A stretch of DNA of 64,000 nucleotides from Przewalskia tangutica (Eukaryota > Streptophyta > Magnoliopsida > Solanales > Solanaceae). Under the pieces are notes generated by a model, which was not told the origin of the DNA, made no database searches, and worked only from the letters and a program-made list of their open reading frames with translations. The translations under genes were made by a program, and so were the position numbers. The DNA lies in the NCBI GenBank assembly GCA_029844215.1, contig CM056728.1, forward strand, positions 60,179,789-60,243,788, given 5' to 3'. Below are positions 45,203 through 58,700 of this stretch, piece by piece; within the stretch, counting starts at the first letter, position 1, and every line of letters starts with the position of its first letter.

Positions 45203-47532
45203 GCCACCCAACGTGTCAGTAGGTCCAAGGATATAACAAGATAACACTCCTAGTGGAAGAATACCCGTGGGCCACCCATCGTGTCAGTATGTCCAATCAA
45301 CCAGATAGCCGGCCCTCCATCGAGAGACTCGGTAGCACAGAATCAAAACACTTGCACAACAAAGGCTATCACAACAAGCATAGGCAAGTTCAACGTACTC
45401 ATAGACTTTCATTTTATTACAACAAAACCGGATTGTAACCCCAAGGTACTACGTACTTTAACTCTTTAAAAGATCCATTTCTTTCACAAAAAGTCACACG
45501 ATACCCGTAGTATCAAAATAGAGTAACTATTTTTTTAAGTAAACCAAAACAATTTCCATACCTTCTTTTTAAACCATCTTAAGACAAAACCATGCCTTTC
45601 TTTTAAACCAAAATACTTCAAATTCCTCAAGTCTCTTTTCTTTTAAAAAAACAAGTTCCTTACTTTGGAATTTAAGAAAAATCAATACTTGTTATTAATG
45701 ATCTTATTAAAGAAGTCATGATCTAGAAAATGTAATACAATTTTGTCTTATCTTAGCTTCTATGCAGATGGAGGTTTCTACTGGTTTTAATAATAATTAA
45801 TTAGTCAATACATTTTCCTTTACTAACGCTGCAGTGGTTTGTTCGATACTTATTCTCATTTCCGAAATCAATATAACTTATTCCTTTTAAAACCCAATCA
45901 CCCATTCTCATAAAATGCGGTTTCACAACTTTTTAACACAAACCAAGTCCTTAATATTTCACATCAAGTCATTTATAAGTCAAGTCTGTTATCTTTTAAA
46001 AACCACAAACCATTTCTTTACCTACATAAAGTTGTTATAACAAACTTCCCATAAAGCCGTTATAACACTTTATGTTTTAAACCAACCAAATTCGTTTAGC
46101 ACACATACGTCTACCGTACTACATAGTTCACAACAATCATGCTAGAAAAGATAGGAAGAGGTTCACATACCTCGCGGCGATTATCGACAATTAGCAAAAC
46201 GCTCCAAAGTATTATAACCCTGCTAGCCTTTTCCACCCTTCAAGTAGAATACGCTACTCGTAGAACTTCAACCTATAAAGGTCACAAAACGTCTATCAAC
46301 CTCTAGATCTCTTCGTAGAACAATTCTAAGTACAAGGTTCCTTATTCTACAGAAAATTCGCGGCACCTCCCCGCAACCACATAAATCTCCTCCTCTATCA
46401 AGGCACGCTACCAGCCAACAACTCGAGGGGTTATACATCTAACGGGCGTGTACAAATCGCCCCACAATAATACTACAAGTCATCAGTAAATACGGTCAAT
46501 GTAAATCTGATTCAATTCTTTATAAACATCCTTCCATATATCTTATACTCAATTCTAAACTACTACAACATGTAATATCCAATTACAATAGAAGGGCTAA
46601 GATCATTACCTCGATAAGCCCAAAAATTATCCAAGATTTATAAGTCGATCCTGAGCAACGTTTAGCTCCAATTCCTTACGTTCCAACCCGCTCCAAGCAA
46701 CCCTTAGAAGCTCCTAACCAACTCCTCTTCAAGATCTAACTCCAAAAAGTGAAGAACACCTTAGGCTCAAATAGGGCAACTTTCGGCCAAGGCAACATTT
46801 CTAGGCTAGGGGTGTGAAATCTTTTCCAACTCTTGGTACACAATCTTCCTAACACCCTAAGGAAGAACACTTATAAGTCTAAGTATTTTTGGACAACAAT
46901 TTGTTCAAGAACTAAGGCCAAAACCGAGAGCACTACAAGGGAGGGGAGGGAATTTTCAAGACTTGGAAACTCTCTAAGTGATGGATGAATAAGTCTTGCA
47001 CTCAAGGGGTATTTATAGAGAAATCAATGGCCAAGATCAAAGCAAGTCTGTGGTCTAGATTGGGACATGTGTGTGTGGGTCCCACCCTCCAAGTGTCCAC
47101 ACAAAAAACAAGACAAGTGGCTAGACACTTGGCATGCCATTTCGGCCAAGGCCACTTGTCCACACCTAATCGGCCAACATGGCCACATGGGGGTGACACG
47201 TGTTGCCCCCCTACTCGTCCAAAATATTTCATCTCCCGAAAATATCCAAAATATCGAAAATCTTGAAAACAAAGTGGGCCCCACAAAACCGTAAATTCCT
47301 CCCGTGGGCCCCACGTGAACAATTCCGAAAAATAAAATCCAAAATTCTAATATAATCCTGGAAGTCCAAATACCAAATCTGGGAATCCAATTCCCATAAA
47401 CGAACCTTTTTCCTTCACAAAAACCGGAAACTTTTTCGTCGAAAAATCACATCTTTCTTCCTTTTCAATATTACTATCGTATTCTCGTACGTACGTCCTC
47501 ACATACATACCCTGGAACTACGGGGTGTAACA
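45203..47532 (-). repeat. E 3' LTR, start portion (right of G)
   Basis: It resumes at the right duplication GCCAC and ends at the minus-strand LTR start TGTTACACCCC (47532). It matches 50700-53048 closely. The TATA box is at 47010-47017 and the 160-bp block at 45688-45850. Confidence 0.9.
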
Positions 47533-48530
47533 TTCTTCCCCCCTTAGAAACATTCGTCCCGAATGTTCCTTCTAAGTCTCCAAACGTACATGCGCCAGTA
47601 TAGCCTTCACTACTATACTTACGAAACCAATTATGTCACTAATGGCCATAATATAACATACGCGAAAAACTCAAATCCAAGCCAACGAGGAATCACCTCT
47701 AAGATGTAAAACAACACTAACTCCCATTCCTGGCCCAAAGGATACTCTCTTCGCACCTTCACTTCACAAAAATGATCACTTTCATCCCCTTAACACATGT
47801 TCACTTCTTTCCTTACTCGTCGTACCCTTCTCGTACACCCGAACTCTTTCTAGCACACGTACCATACTCCAGTCATCGCTTCAGTTTCCAAAACCTTGGA
47901 GTCACTACCTCCAAACTTGGTCATCTTACTAGCCTCAAATTCCTTTAGGGCCATTCCCGGCCTTCACGATCTGATTCTGGTCGAACGCATCCACGAACTC
48001 ATACGATGGTTACCTAAACTTGGGCCTAGCACCCTCGTGACCCTACCACCTGGAGGGACCACCTAGAACTGACCCCACCTCATTCCGGGCTACGAGTTGA
48101 CCCGCAATATGGCCTCAACCCGACCCACAGTCGCGCCAAACTCTCTCGTTCCCCGATCTGGAATAATCTTACTAATTCACGTCATGAAAGCTATCACTTC
48201 CATCTCACACTACCCATGGAATTATCCCACAATATATTTCACGCATACCAAGTACTTCGACAAAGACCAACCGTAAAATCACCCACTCAAGACGGCCTTG
48301 CATCCAAGGTCCTAACTGTTATAAATTCTAAGGCTCCCAATTGTCTCGTCCCCAGACTTACCCTTTTCAACTACCCATGCTTTCTAATTCACACTTAACA
48401 CAATGCTTTCCGTACATAGCACTTAACATGTATCCATCATAACAACATAAACCAGTCTCTTAAGGGCTGAAGATATCTCTGTAACTACTGCCTCACTTTC
48501 CCTTTGTCGCTCTAATCATAATCCTGCCCT
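47533..48530 (-). other. E 3' signals and non-coding modules
   Basis: The purine tract (47545-47533, minus strand) and hairpin (47567-47549) abut the 3' LTR. Then come the 3' module (about 47570-47790) and the middle module (about 47880-48530), as in H. The GGGTTGA hairpin near 48090-48120 keeps its stem with one G-T pair. No pol domain is present. Confidence 0.75.
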
Positions 48531-48587
48531 GCAGGGCGCCTAGCTATATAAGGCGATGAACCACCACCGATCCAGAAGTTTGAGTCT

Positions 48588-49261
48588 CTACATCTGTGCT
48601 ACCTGCAGTCGGACAAACTCTCCAAATGGCCTGTTGGCCGCAAGCGCCTGGTGTCGGCGACGACACTCCCCATAATGGAGTCTATTACAACGGCCACAAC
48701 GAGGTAGGGGTGACCTCATCTGACTAACACCCCTTCTCCCGAACAATCGAACTGCAGCGGCCGGTGGGTGAGTCATCCTCTTGTATCCTCCTACTTGGAC
48801 ATCCTCCCATCACATGGCCCCGACGGCCGCGGTATAACAATCTCCCAAACTAGCACGACACCACGAGGATCATCCTCACTCTGCATCCATAGAACTCGCG
48901 ACGAAACTCAAGAAATCCGAAGTCTCGGACTATCGGATCTAGGGTGAATCAGTATGCTGCGGAACCACCGGCTCCCGTCCGTCCTCATTCCCAGCCACCA
49001 GCCTAGCTAGTAACTGGGCCATCTCCTTGAACTCATATCCTCGGCTCCTGGCCATGGAACTGGAGGCTCAGGTATCGTGGCCTCAGTAGAAACTGATGCC
49101 GCTCTAAACTCTGTTGGGGCTAGCGGCGTCATAAAACTCGTCGTCTGAAGTACTATCTCAGGTAATGACCAGGCCTGTGCCCTCGTAACCCTCTGTGTTC
49201 TACTCGTAGCTCCATCTGCTGCCTTGCCCATCTGGGCCCTGGTTGCCTTACGCAGAGGCAT
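48588..49261 (-). pseudogene. E gag remnant
   Basis: On the minus strand ATG at 49261 opens an 84-codon frame (MPLRKATRAQ...RTQRVTRAQAWS) matching the Gag N-terminus of F and D. It ends at 49007. After a gap, the open segment 48776-48588 carries a knuckle-like CGRCNRLHYGEC and a damaged second finger. The capsid block is missing. Only fragments of a Gag could be made. Confidence 0.75.
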
Positions 49262-49451
49262 AACGGGTACATAAGAATATGCCAGAGGGAGTCCAACTTA
49301 TAACACAGCTCTAAGGCACGATCTCAGAGTGAGAAGAATGGAAACCAATCCTAAATATCTTGTAGCCTCCTGATTATAGATGTGGTGCACAACACACCGA
49401 TAATCAAGACTCTACTAGACACGGTCTGTAGACACTTTCTGAGGATTAACT

Positions 49452-49463
49452 GCTCTGATACCA
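49452..49463 (-). promoter_or_regulatory. Primer-binding site of E (initiator tRNA-Met)
   Basis: The minus strand reads TGGTATCAGAGC, four bases from the 5' LTR, identical to the site in H. Confidence 0.92.
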
Positions 49464-49467
49464 CTTT

Positions 49468-52400
49468 TGTCACGACCCGACCTCGGGCCCGCGACTGGTG
49501 CCTTACCCCGGGCACCCTAGTGATACAACATCAGAGAAAATCAGCGAAAATAAAAACTTAAACATGAAACAAGATAATACGAAAGCAGGCTAACTAAAAC
49601 GGTTACCTTTCTGTATATATAAATAATTAAACCTGAACAGTTACATCCCTTTTCAAACCCTGCCCACAACAGTACTACAGATCTCTAAGAATGAAATCAC
49701 AACTACGACGGGACAGGGCCCCGCCATACCCCTGAATGTACAAGAACCTACAATCTCAGGGAATCATACCAAAAGATAAGCCTCCGGAGAAACGGAGCTT
49801 CCCAAAACGCTGAATTGTGATCCTATGAGCGAGGATCAACGACCGTTGTACCTCTACCTGCGGCATGAATGCACGGCCCGAAGGAGGTCGATACAAGTAC
49901 AGTATGTGAAATCGAAAAATCAGAACTAAAATCATAACAGTCTATATAAAACAGGAGACATGTATGATAACCAAACTATAGTCCACAATATATAAACAGT
50001 CAAGTCAGGGACTCACGCCCTCAAAGTCATCACTCAAATATAACTATGGGTCTCACGCCCACAACATCAATCATGCCCGTGGAATACCTTCCTCACTGCC
50101 GGCAGTCTATGATATAATAACACCAAGGAGTACATGTGAACATCAGGTCCCACCTGTGTCATAAAACCGTACGGGGCAAGTACGAAGGCATAGCTACCAG
50201 ATCCAACCTGCATCATCGACTGACCGGGGCAAGTACGAAAGCCAACTACCAGAACCTACCGTACCAACAATACTAAATAACTATATCACGAAGCTGACAC
50301 GTGGCAAGTGCGATAGCCTCTACCAGATCCTCCCTGCGCCACGTAGCTGACGGGGGCAAGTAACCAGGCTAACCACCAGATCACAACCGTAGTCACGAGA
50401 CTTCGTCCAAACACTGACTCGCGAAGCTGACACGTGGCAAGTGCGATAGCCTCTACCAGATCCTCCCTGCGCCACGTAGCTGACGGGGGCAAGTAACCAG
50501 GCTAACCACCAGATCACAACCGTAAGTCACGAGACTTCGCCACAAAACTGAACGGGGCAAGTACGAAAGCCAACTACCAGAACCAACCTGCATCAGCAAC
50601 GACCGGGGCAAGTACGGGGGCTAGCTACCAGAACCTAGGCCGAATCAGTAAACCTCATGGAGAGCTAGTCCACGGAACAACAATACTAATGGAACCATAC
50701 CCGTGGGCCACCCAACGTGTCAGTAGGTCCAAGGATATAACAAGATAACACTCCTAGTGGAAGCATACCCGTGGGCCACCCATCGTGTCAGTATGTCCAA
50801 TCAACCAGATAGCCGGCCCTCCATCGAGAGACTCGGTAGCACAGAATCAAAACACTTGCACAACAAAGGCTATCACAACAAGCATAGGCAAGTTCAACGT
50901 ACTCATAGACTTTCATTTTATTACAACAAAACCGGATTTTAACCCCAAGGTACTACGTACTTTAACTCTTTAAAAGATCCATTTCTTTCACAAAAAGTCA
51001 CACGATACCCGTAGTATCAAAATAGAGTAACTATCTTTTTAAGTAAACCAAAACAATTTCCATACCTTCTTTTTAAACCATCTTAAGACAAAACCATGCC
51101 TTTCTTTTAAACCAAAATACTTCAAATTCCTCAAGTCTCTTTTCTTTTAAAAAAACAAGTTCCTTACTTTGGAATTTAAGAAAAATCAATACTTGTTATT
51201 AATGATCTTATTAAAGCAGCCATGATCTAGAAAATGTATTACAATTTTGTCTTATCTTAGCTTCTATGCAGATGGAGGTTTCTACAGGTTTTAATAATAA
51301 TTAATTAGTCAATACATTTTCCTTTATTAACGCTGCAGTGTTTTGTTCGATACTTATTCTCATTTCCGAAATCAATATAACTTATTCCTTTTAAAACCCA
51401 ATCACCCATTCTCATAAAATGCGGTTTCACAACTTTTTAACACAAACCAAGTCCTTAATATTTCACATCAAGTCATTTATAAGTCAAGTCTCTTATCTTT
51501 TAAAAACCACAAACCATTTCTTTACCTACATAAAGTTGTTATAACAAACTTCCCATAAAACAGTTATAACACTTTATGTTTTAAACCAACCAAATTCGTT
51601 TAGCACACGTACGTCTACCGTACTACATAGTTCACAACAATCGTGCTAGAAAAGATAGGAAGAGGTTCACATACCTCGCGACGATTATCGACAATTAGCA
51701 AAACACTCCAAAGTATTATAACCCTGCTAGCCTTTTCCACCCTTCAAGTAGAATACGCTACTCGTAGAACTTCAACCTATAAAGGTCACAAAACGTCTAT
51801 CAACCTCTAGATCTCTTCGTAGAACAATTCTAAGTACAAGGTTCCTTATTCTACGGAAAATTCGGCAGCACCTCCCCCCCCGCAACCACATAAATCTCCT
51901 CCTCTATCAAGGCCCGCTACCAAGCCAACAACTCCAAGGGGGGTTATACGTCTAACCGGACGTGTACAAATCTGCCCCACAATAATACTACAAGTCTACT
52001 GTAAATACAGTCCAATGTAAATACAGTTCAATTCTTTATAAACATCCTTCCATATATCTTATACTCAATTCTAAACTACTACAACATGTAATATCCAATT
52101 ACAATAGAAGGGCTAAGATCATTACCTCGATAAGCCCAAAAATTATCCAAGATTTATAAGTCGATCCTGAGCAACGTTTAGCTCCAATTCCTTACGTTCC
52201 AACCCGCTCCAAGCAACCCTTAGAAGCTCCTAACCAACTCCTCTTCAAGATCTAACTCCAAAAAGTGAAGAACACCTTAGGCTCAAATAGGGCAACTTTC
52301 GGCCAAGGCAACATTTCTAGGCTAGGGGTGTGAAATCTTTTCCAACTCTTGGTACACAATCTTCATAACACCCTAAGGAAGAACACTTATAAGTCTAAGG

Positions 52401-53048
52401 ATTTTTGTACAACAATTTGGTCAAGAACTAAGGCCAAAACCGAGAGCACTACAAGGGAAGGGAGGGAATTTTCAAGACTTGGAAACTCTCTAAGTGATGG
52501 ATGAATAAGTCTTGCACTCAAGGGGTATTTATAGAGAAATCAATGGCCAAGATCAAAGCAAGTGTGTGGTCTAGATTGGGACATGTGTGTGTGGGTCCCA
52601 CCCTCCAAGTGTCCACACAAAAATCAAGACAAGTGGCTAGACACTTGGCAAGCCATTTCGGCCAAGGCCACTTGTCCACACCTAATCGGCCAACATGGCC
52701 ACATGGGGGTGACACGTGTCGCCCCCCTACTCGTCCAAAATATTTCATCTCCCGAAAATATCCAAAATATCGAAAATCTTGAAAACAAAGTGGGCCCCAC
52801 AAAACCGTAAATTTTCCCCGTGGGCCCCACGGGACCAATTCCGGAAATAAAATTCCATAATTCTAATATAATCCAGGAAGTCCAAATACCAAATCTGGGA
52901 ATCCAATTCCCATTAACGAACCTTTTTCCTTCACAAAAACCGGAAACTTTTCCGTCGAAAAATCACATCTTTCTTCCTTTTCAATATTACTATCGTATTC
53001 TCGTACGTACGTCCTCACATACATACCCTGGAACTACGGGGTGTAACA
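49468..53048 (-). repeat. E 5' LTR (3581 bp)
   Basis: It has complete TG...CA ends. The TATA box is at 52526-52533, two GTGGGGCCCAC-type sites are near 52790-52830, and the 160-bp block is at 51192-51353. It includes a roughly 133-bp tandem duplication (units from 50289 and 50422). It reads cleanly at CAG/CTG sites, unlike most of E's 3' LTR end portion. No gene is seen. Confidence 0.92.
50289..50540 (-). repeat. Tandem duplication, about 133-bp unit, in E 5' LTR
   Basis: Two near-identical units start CGAAGCTGACACGTGGCAAG at 50289 and 50422. E's other LTR has three such units (35186-35560), so unit number changed after insertion or one copy is misassembled. Confidence 0.85.
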
Positions 53049-54680
53049 ATTTAAAAGTATAGGTTACTTGGATTTTAAAAGTATACTTGATGTTGTTTTA
53101 AATGAAAAGCACTTGGTTTTAAAAGTATAGAGTACTTGATTTTAAAAGTCTTGTAAAGATTTTCTGAAGATGTAGTAATTTAGTTTGAAAAGAAAACGTG
53201 TTTTGATACTACGAGTATTAGTATCGTGTGGCTTTTACATAAAAAGAGGTCTTTTTGAAAGAATGAAAGTATGTAGTATTTTGGGGTTGAAACCCGGATT
53301 GTTGACATAAGATGAAAGTCTAAAAGTACGTTGAACTGCCTATGCTTGTTGTGATAGCTTTGTTGTGCAAGTGTTGTATTTCCATGCTACCGCGTCTCTC
53401 GATGGAGGGCCGGTTATCTGGTTGATTGCTTGTACATACTGACGCGTTGGATGGTCCACGGGTATGTTTCCACTATGAGTATTATCTTGTTATTTCCTTG
53501 GACATACTGACACGTTGGGTGGCCCACGGGTATGCATCCACTATATCGATTCTTTGGACATACTGACACGATGGATGGTCCACGGGTATGCGTCCATTAG
53601 GATGGTTCTATGGACATGCTTATACCGAGGTAAGATGCCAGGGCATGCGTCCTTTGTGCGGGTTAAATTCCCGGGTTATGTTATTAGTCCATGGACCGCT
53701 AATCCATGAAGCTTGCCGCGGTGACGAGTGATCACGGGCTTGATTTGTACGTGTGGTTCTGAGCGCGCTTTAGATACTTATCTGGTCATTTCGTGTATCG
53801 GCAGTACCGGTAGATAGCTTAAGATACTTGCCTCGGTCATATCTCGTGACACGGTAGGCACTGGTACGTTAGCTTAAGATACTTGCCTCGGCCAGTTGCG
53901 TGGCTAGTTTTTGGATCTGGTAGTTGGCTTCCATACTTGGCCCGTGAAGTTTTATGACTAGTTTTCGGATCTGGTAGTTGGCTATTCTACTTGGCCCGAT
54001 CGGTTTGATGATGCATGCAGGATCTAGTGTTCAGGTACACATATGGGTGTTGTTTTACATCATGTACTGCCGACAGTGAGGAACGAGTTCCACGGGTATG
54101 ATTGATATTGTGGGTGTGAGACCCATAGTTATGTGTGAGTGATAATTTTGAGGACATGCGTCCCTTACTTGACATAACTGTTTACTTATTGCGAAATGGT
54201 TTTATAAAATGATGAAATGTGATTTCATTCTGATATTTTCAGTTTCACATACTTGGTACTGTTATCGACCTCCTTGAAGTGCGTTCATCTGCAGTAGAGG
54301 TACACCAGTTGTTGATCATCGCTCATAGGATCGCAGTTCAGCGTTTTGGGAAGCTCCGTTTCTCCGGAGGCTTATCTTTTGGTATAGTTTCCCTGTCACT
54401 GTTAGTATTTGTACATTCAGGGGTATGGCGGGGCCCTGTCCCATCATAGTTGTATTAAAAACTCTTAGAGGTCTGTAGTACTGTTGTGGGCAGGGTTTGT
54501 AAAGGATGTAACTGTTCAAATTTTTATATATATGCAGAAAGGTGACCGTTTTGGTTAGCATGTTTCTTATTTTATCTTGTTTCATGTTTAAGTTTTTATT
54601 TCCGCTGATTTTCTCTGATGTTGTATCACTAGGGTGCCCGGGTAAGGCACCAGTCGTGGGCCCGAGTTCGGGTCGTGACA
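53049..54680 (+). repeat. H 3' LTR, segment 2
   Basis: It resumes with ATTTA and matches H's 5' LTR at 15632-16495 and 29641-30410 without the C insertion, so it is the empty site for C. It ends GGGTCGTGACA and is followed by TAAGT. Confidence 0.92.
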
Positions 54681-55596
54681 TAAGTCCATTCAAATTTTGC
54701 TTGCAATAGTTGCATACTATGATTATGATATTTGACAAATAGATGCTAAAACTGTCTTCCTCAATGATAATCTAATTGAGGAGGTGTATATGATACAACC
54801 AAAGGGTTTTATATCTAAGACTCAACCAAAAACAGTATGGAAACTACAGAAGTCTATTTATGGATTTAAGCAAGTCTCAATGAGTTGGAATATTTGTTTT
54901 GACAAAGCAGTCAAATCGTTTGACTTTGTTAGAAGCAAAGAAGATTCATGCATCTATAGTAAACACACGGATGAGAGTATTATCTTCATTGTTATATATG
55001 TTGATGACATATTAATATTGGGAGATAACAAAACTCTCATGTTGTCAGTCAAGGAATGGTTATTCAACACCTTCATGATAAAGGACTTAGGTGAAGTCTG
55101 CTACATTCTTGGAATCGGGATCTACAGAGATAGACCTAATAGATTGTTGGGGTTGTCACAATCCATATACATAGACAAAGCGCTAAAACGTTTCTGTAGT
55201 GAGTTTGAAAAGTTTCAAGCAAGCTACATTTTCTGATTCGACAACTGAAGCCGAGTATATTGCTGAATCGGAAGTTGGTAAGGAAGCTGTCGCGATATCT
55301 GAGTTCTTGAAAGAACTAGGGGTTGTTCCAAGTGCAACTTGTCCAATAACAATTTATTGTGACAACACTGGTGCGATTGCCCTTGCTAAGGAACCAATAT
55401 CAACGAATAGAAAGAAACATGTAGCAAGGACTCATAGAGATGGTGGAGACTGAAGAAATAAAATTAAACTACGTTCTCACAGATGAAAATCTAGCTGACC
55501 CGTTTACTTACCATTAAGCTTAGTCAAGCATAATGGTCACTTTGAAAACATGGACATTAGATACGTTGGTGATTGGATCTAAGCCAAGTGGGAGAT
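54681..55596 (+). pseudogene. Ty1/copia pol fragment: rest of reverse transcriptase and RNase H (right part)
   Basis: The sequence continues the RT interrupted at 10635. A TGA replaces the usual tryptophan codon near 54733. The frame 54784-55236 is open, with EVYMIQPKGFI just upstream and inside, VWKLQKSIYGFKQ, the catalytic Y-V-D-D at 54997-55008 and MIKDLGEVCYILGI. Near 55190-55215 an internal deletion, probably several hundred bases by comparison with the family, joins the KALKRF region directly to the RNase H segment. That segment is open at 55199-55453 (FSDSTTEAEYIAESEVGKEAVAI, broken here as one block for description: FSDSTTEAEYIA then AVAISEFLKELGVVP, with YCDNTGAIALAKEP). The tail with ADP-type sequence and the purine tract AAGTGGGAGAT lies at about 55490-55596. 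Confidence 0.9.
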
Positions 55597-55774
55597 TGAA
55601 AGTATGTATGTCCTAGAAACAATCATTTTATGGACAAATGTACTTGAACACATTCATATTATTAATGAGATTAATATAATTTGACATTTGCAATTATTGA
55701 ATTATAATTTTGATTGCTTGTGATTATTCATTAATGTGCATCCCTTGAGTTTACGTTGTCATTTATAAAGTGAG
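55597..55774 (+). repeat. Copia 3' LTR fragment
   Basis: It begins TGAAAGTATGTATGTCCTAG directly after the purine tract and is cut after 178 bp by element F. The remainder should lie to the right of F, outside the window. Confidence 0.75.
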
Positions 55775-58700
55775 TGTTATACCCCGTATTTCCAGAGTAT
55801 GTACGTCAGGACGTACGTAGAAAATTTGAACTTGAGAAAGTAGCTTGGCCGAAATTTATTTGTGCACAACACCCGATTAGAGTCGTTTTTCGACGAAACG
55901 TTTTCCACGACTTTCGTAGGGAATTTCGGCTATTTCATTTTTAATTTTTTCGGATTTTTCCGATAGACGAAACAATTTTGACCAACAAGAGGCGCCACTT
56001 GGCACCCTCATCAGTGTGATGTAGAGTGGACGAAATGGTGACTATTTTGTCAAGTAGTTGGTAGGATATTTTGTGTGTAGTTGGTTAAGGTGCACTTGGC
56101 AAGATCTTGGCCCTACACTTGCCTTGCACTTGGCAAGATCTTGGCCATTGGTTGGCCTTTGCTAGACCTATAAATACCCCCCCTTTTGAAGACTAATTCA
56201 TCCACAAATTGCCTAAGTCTTGAAATCTTCTTCCTCCCCCCTTAGTGTAGTGCCTTGGCGAGAGCCCTCTTCCCCTTGGCGAGAGTTCCCCAGGTGGGGT
56301 AGGCGAGGGTAGCCACCCCTCGGGGGTGCTAGCCAGTGGGGTACCCACTGCCTAGTTGCTTTCGTATAATACCCCTCTCTTGGTAGAAATACTCTCAAAG
56401 TATTGTTATAATGCCCAAATTACCTTAGTAGTATACCTTGTAGTATTCTAAGGTTATACTTATCTGAAAAGCCGAAATACTATTATACTTCCCTTAGTCA
56501 CAAAAACCGAAACCCTAAGGAAAATCTCCACGCTTAGTTGGAGTATTAAGTAGAAGTTGGTTAGAACTTCTAAGGGTTGGTTGGAGCGGGTTGGAGTACG
56601 AGTAGGAGCTAAACCTTGCTCGGGATCGACATTTAAACTCGGATAATTATGGGCTTATCGAGGTAAATATCTTGTCCTCTATTGTAATTGGAAATTACAT
56701 GATTGTTAGACTATATAGTTGAAGTATACTATATATATAGAATCGAACGTTGTTGTCGGCAATGTCTTTGGACTTAAGCACGAATAATAAGAAACCATTT
56801 CGAAGAAGAATCTTGTATTTACATAGGTGTATTACAGTAGACTTGTGTAGCTTTTCTGTAGAGTAGAATTGTACCCGTTCGGGTTAGATGTATAACCCCC
56901 CCCTGGTTGGCTTGGTAGCCGGCCTCGATAAAGGAGGAGATTTCTGTTGTTGCGGGAGAGTCTTGCGAATTTTACGTAGAATGTTCTACGAAGGGATCTA
57001 AATGTTAATAAGCGCCTTGTGGCCTTATAGGTTGAAGTACTACGTGTGGCGCGATCTGCGGCTAAGGAGTAGCCGACGGTTTGAAGTACTTGGGCGTTTT
57101 GCTATTAGTCGATACTCGTCGCGAGGTATGTGAACCTCTTCCTATCTCTTCTAGCATGATATGTGTGAACTATGTAGTGCGGTAGGCGCATGTGCTAAAT
57201 GTATTTGATTGGTTTAAAACATAAAGTGTTATAACGGCTTTATGGGAAGTTGGTTATAATGACTTTATGTTGGTAAGAAGATACTTGTGGTTTTTAAAAG
57301 GTAACTGGTTTGAACTATAACTGGCTTGTTATGTGTTAATAAAGAACTTGAAGTATTTCAAAAGATTTTTGAATCATTTTGAAAGAAGAAGTAATACTTG
57401 GTTTTGAAAACTTAAGAGTTATACTAGCTTTATGGGAAGTTAGGTATAACGGCTTAAGAATGTTTCTTGATTTGGAAATCAGAATGTGTATCGACAAACC
57501 AACTGCGGCGTTAATAAAGGAAATGTTTTGTGATTAAGTATTATTAAAACCGGAGAAACTTCCATCTGCATAGAAGCTAAGATGAGACAAAATGATATTT
57601 CCTAGATCACGGCTGCTGTAATAAGATTGTTATAAGCAAGAATATCCTACTCACATATAAGACTTATGTTTCTCAGATTGTTTAAAAGAGAATTATATTC
57701 TTAAATGAATAAGACTATGAACTCTGAAACCTTTCTAAAATAAGAAACGTGAATATTTGAAATTAGGCAAACTTGGGCGTTTGGAAAATAATGTTGTTAC
57801 TTGATTTTACAAAGGTAAGTGTTTTAGTTTATTTAAAAAGCGATCACTCTATTTTATACTACGGGTATTGTGTGACTTATGTGAAAGCAACGGATCTTTT
57901 AAAAGATTTAATGTATGAAGTACTTTAGGGGTAGATACCCGAACTTGTTAGCTTAAAGTACCTTGTGTGAATAACTTGATTGTGTTGGTTTGAGATAGCC
58001 TTGTAAATACTTTCTTGTTGATGTGATAAGTGAAAATGTTAGGATGCTACGTGTGTTAGTATCTTGTGTGATCGTGATGTAAGGGGTCATTCTTGTTGTG
58101 CTTACGTTGTTAAGCGTTAAGCGTTGTACTATTATTGTATCACATACCCCTTTGACTTATTATCAGGGCTTGCCACCCTTGATCACGGGTCTTTACGGCT
58201 ATGCGGTCCTCGTGACTACGCGAGTCGCGGTAGCTCGGGATTGATCATTCCGGTGTTTAGCTTGACGCGGGGATTCCTATGCGGTCTGTTGAGACTATGC
58301 GGTCTTTTGAGACTATGCGGGTTGCGGGAGCCTAGGCGGATACCGAGGTTAGCCGCCCGATGCGGGGTATACCTCGGTGATGCAGGACCATGATTCGAGA
58401 ATACCTCATGCGGGTCGTGTGTGACCTATGCGGAGTCTGCGAGAGTTCGAGGATAGACGCGCGACATTGATATTGCGGGCGAGTGGCGGCCGATCATGTG
58501 GTGCGATGCAGAAAGACCTCGGGATACGATTTGTGGTATTTTTGGTGCGTGGGTCTTAGTAGTCGGCTATGCCTTCGTACTTGCCGTCACGGTTTTATTG
58601 TGATGACTTTGAGGCGTGAGTCACGACTTGACATATTGCTTATTTGTTGTGAATCGTAGTTTGCTTATCATACATGTCTCTGCTTTATAGACTATTATGA

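Larger units (their letters stand above)
34390..53048 (-). mobile_element. E: antisense family B element, 18.7 kb with G inside, about 9.1 kb alone
   Basis: On the minus strand the element starts TGTTACACCCC at 53048 and ends GGGTCGTGACA at 34390, flanked by the exact duplication ATTTA (34385-34389 and 53049-53053). The uninterrupted sequence is visible in H's 5' LTR near 15632. The 5' LTR is 49468-53048. The internal region, 47533-49467, is only 1.9 kb. The 3' LTR is 34390-47532 minus G. There is a gag remnant but no pol, so it is non-autonomous. Confidence 0.92.
10636..54680 (+). mobile_element. H: family B gypsy-type LTR element, 44 kb as it stands, about 8.8 kb without nested guests
   Basis: The termini are TGTTACACCCC at 10636 and GGGTCGTGACA at 54680, flanked by the exact 5-bp duplication TAAGT (10631-10635 and 54681-54685). 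The 5' LTR is 10636-30410 minus the hAT and C insertions (about 3.18 kb). The internal region is 30411-32845 (2.4 kb). The 3' LTR is 32846-54680 minus element E (about 3.17 kb). The matching LTR lengths after removing guests confirm the reconstruction. The internal region has a tRNA-Met primer site, gag remnants and a purine tract but no protease, RT, RNase H or integrase, so H was mobilised by another element's enzymes. Confidence 0.9.
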
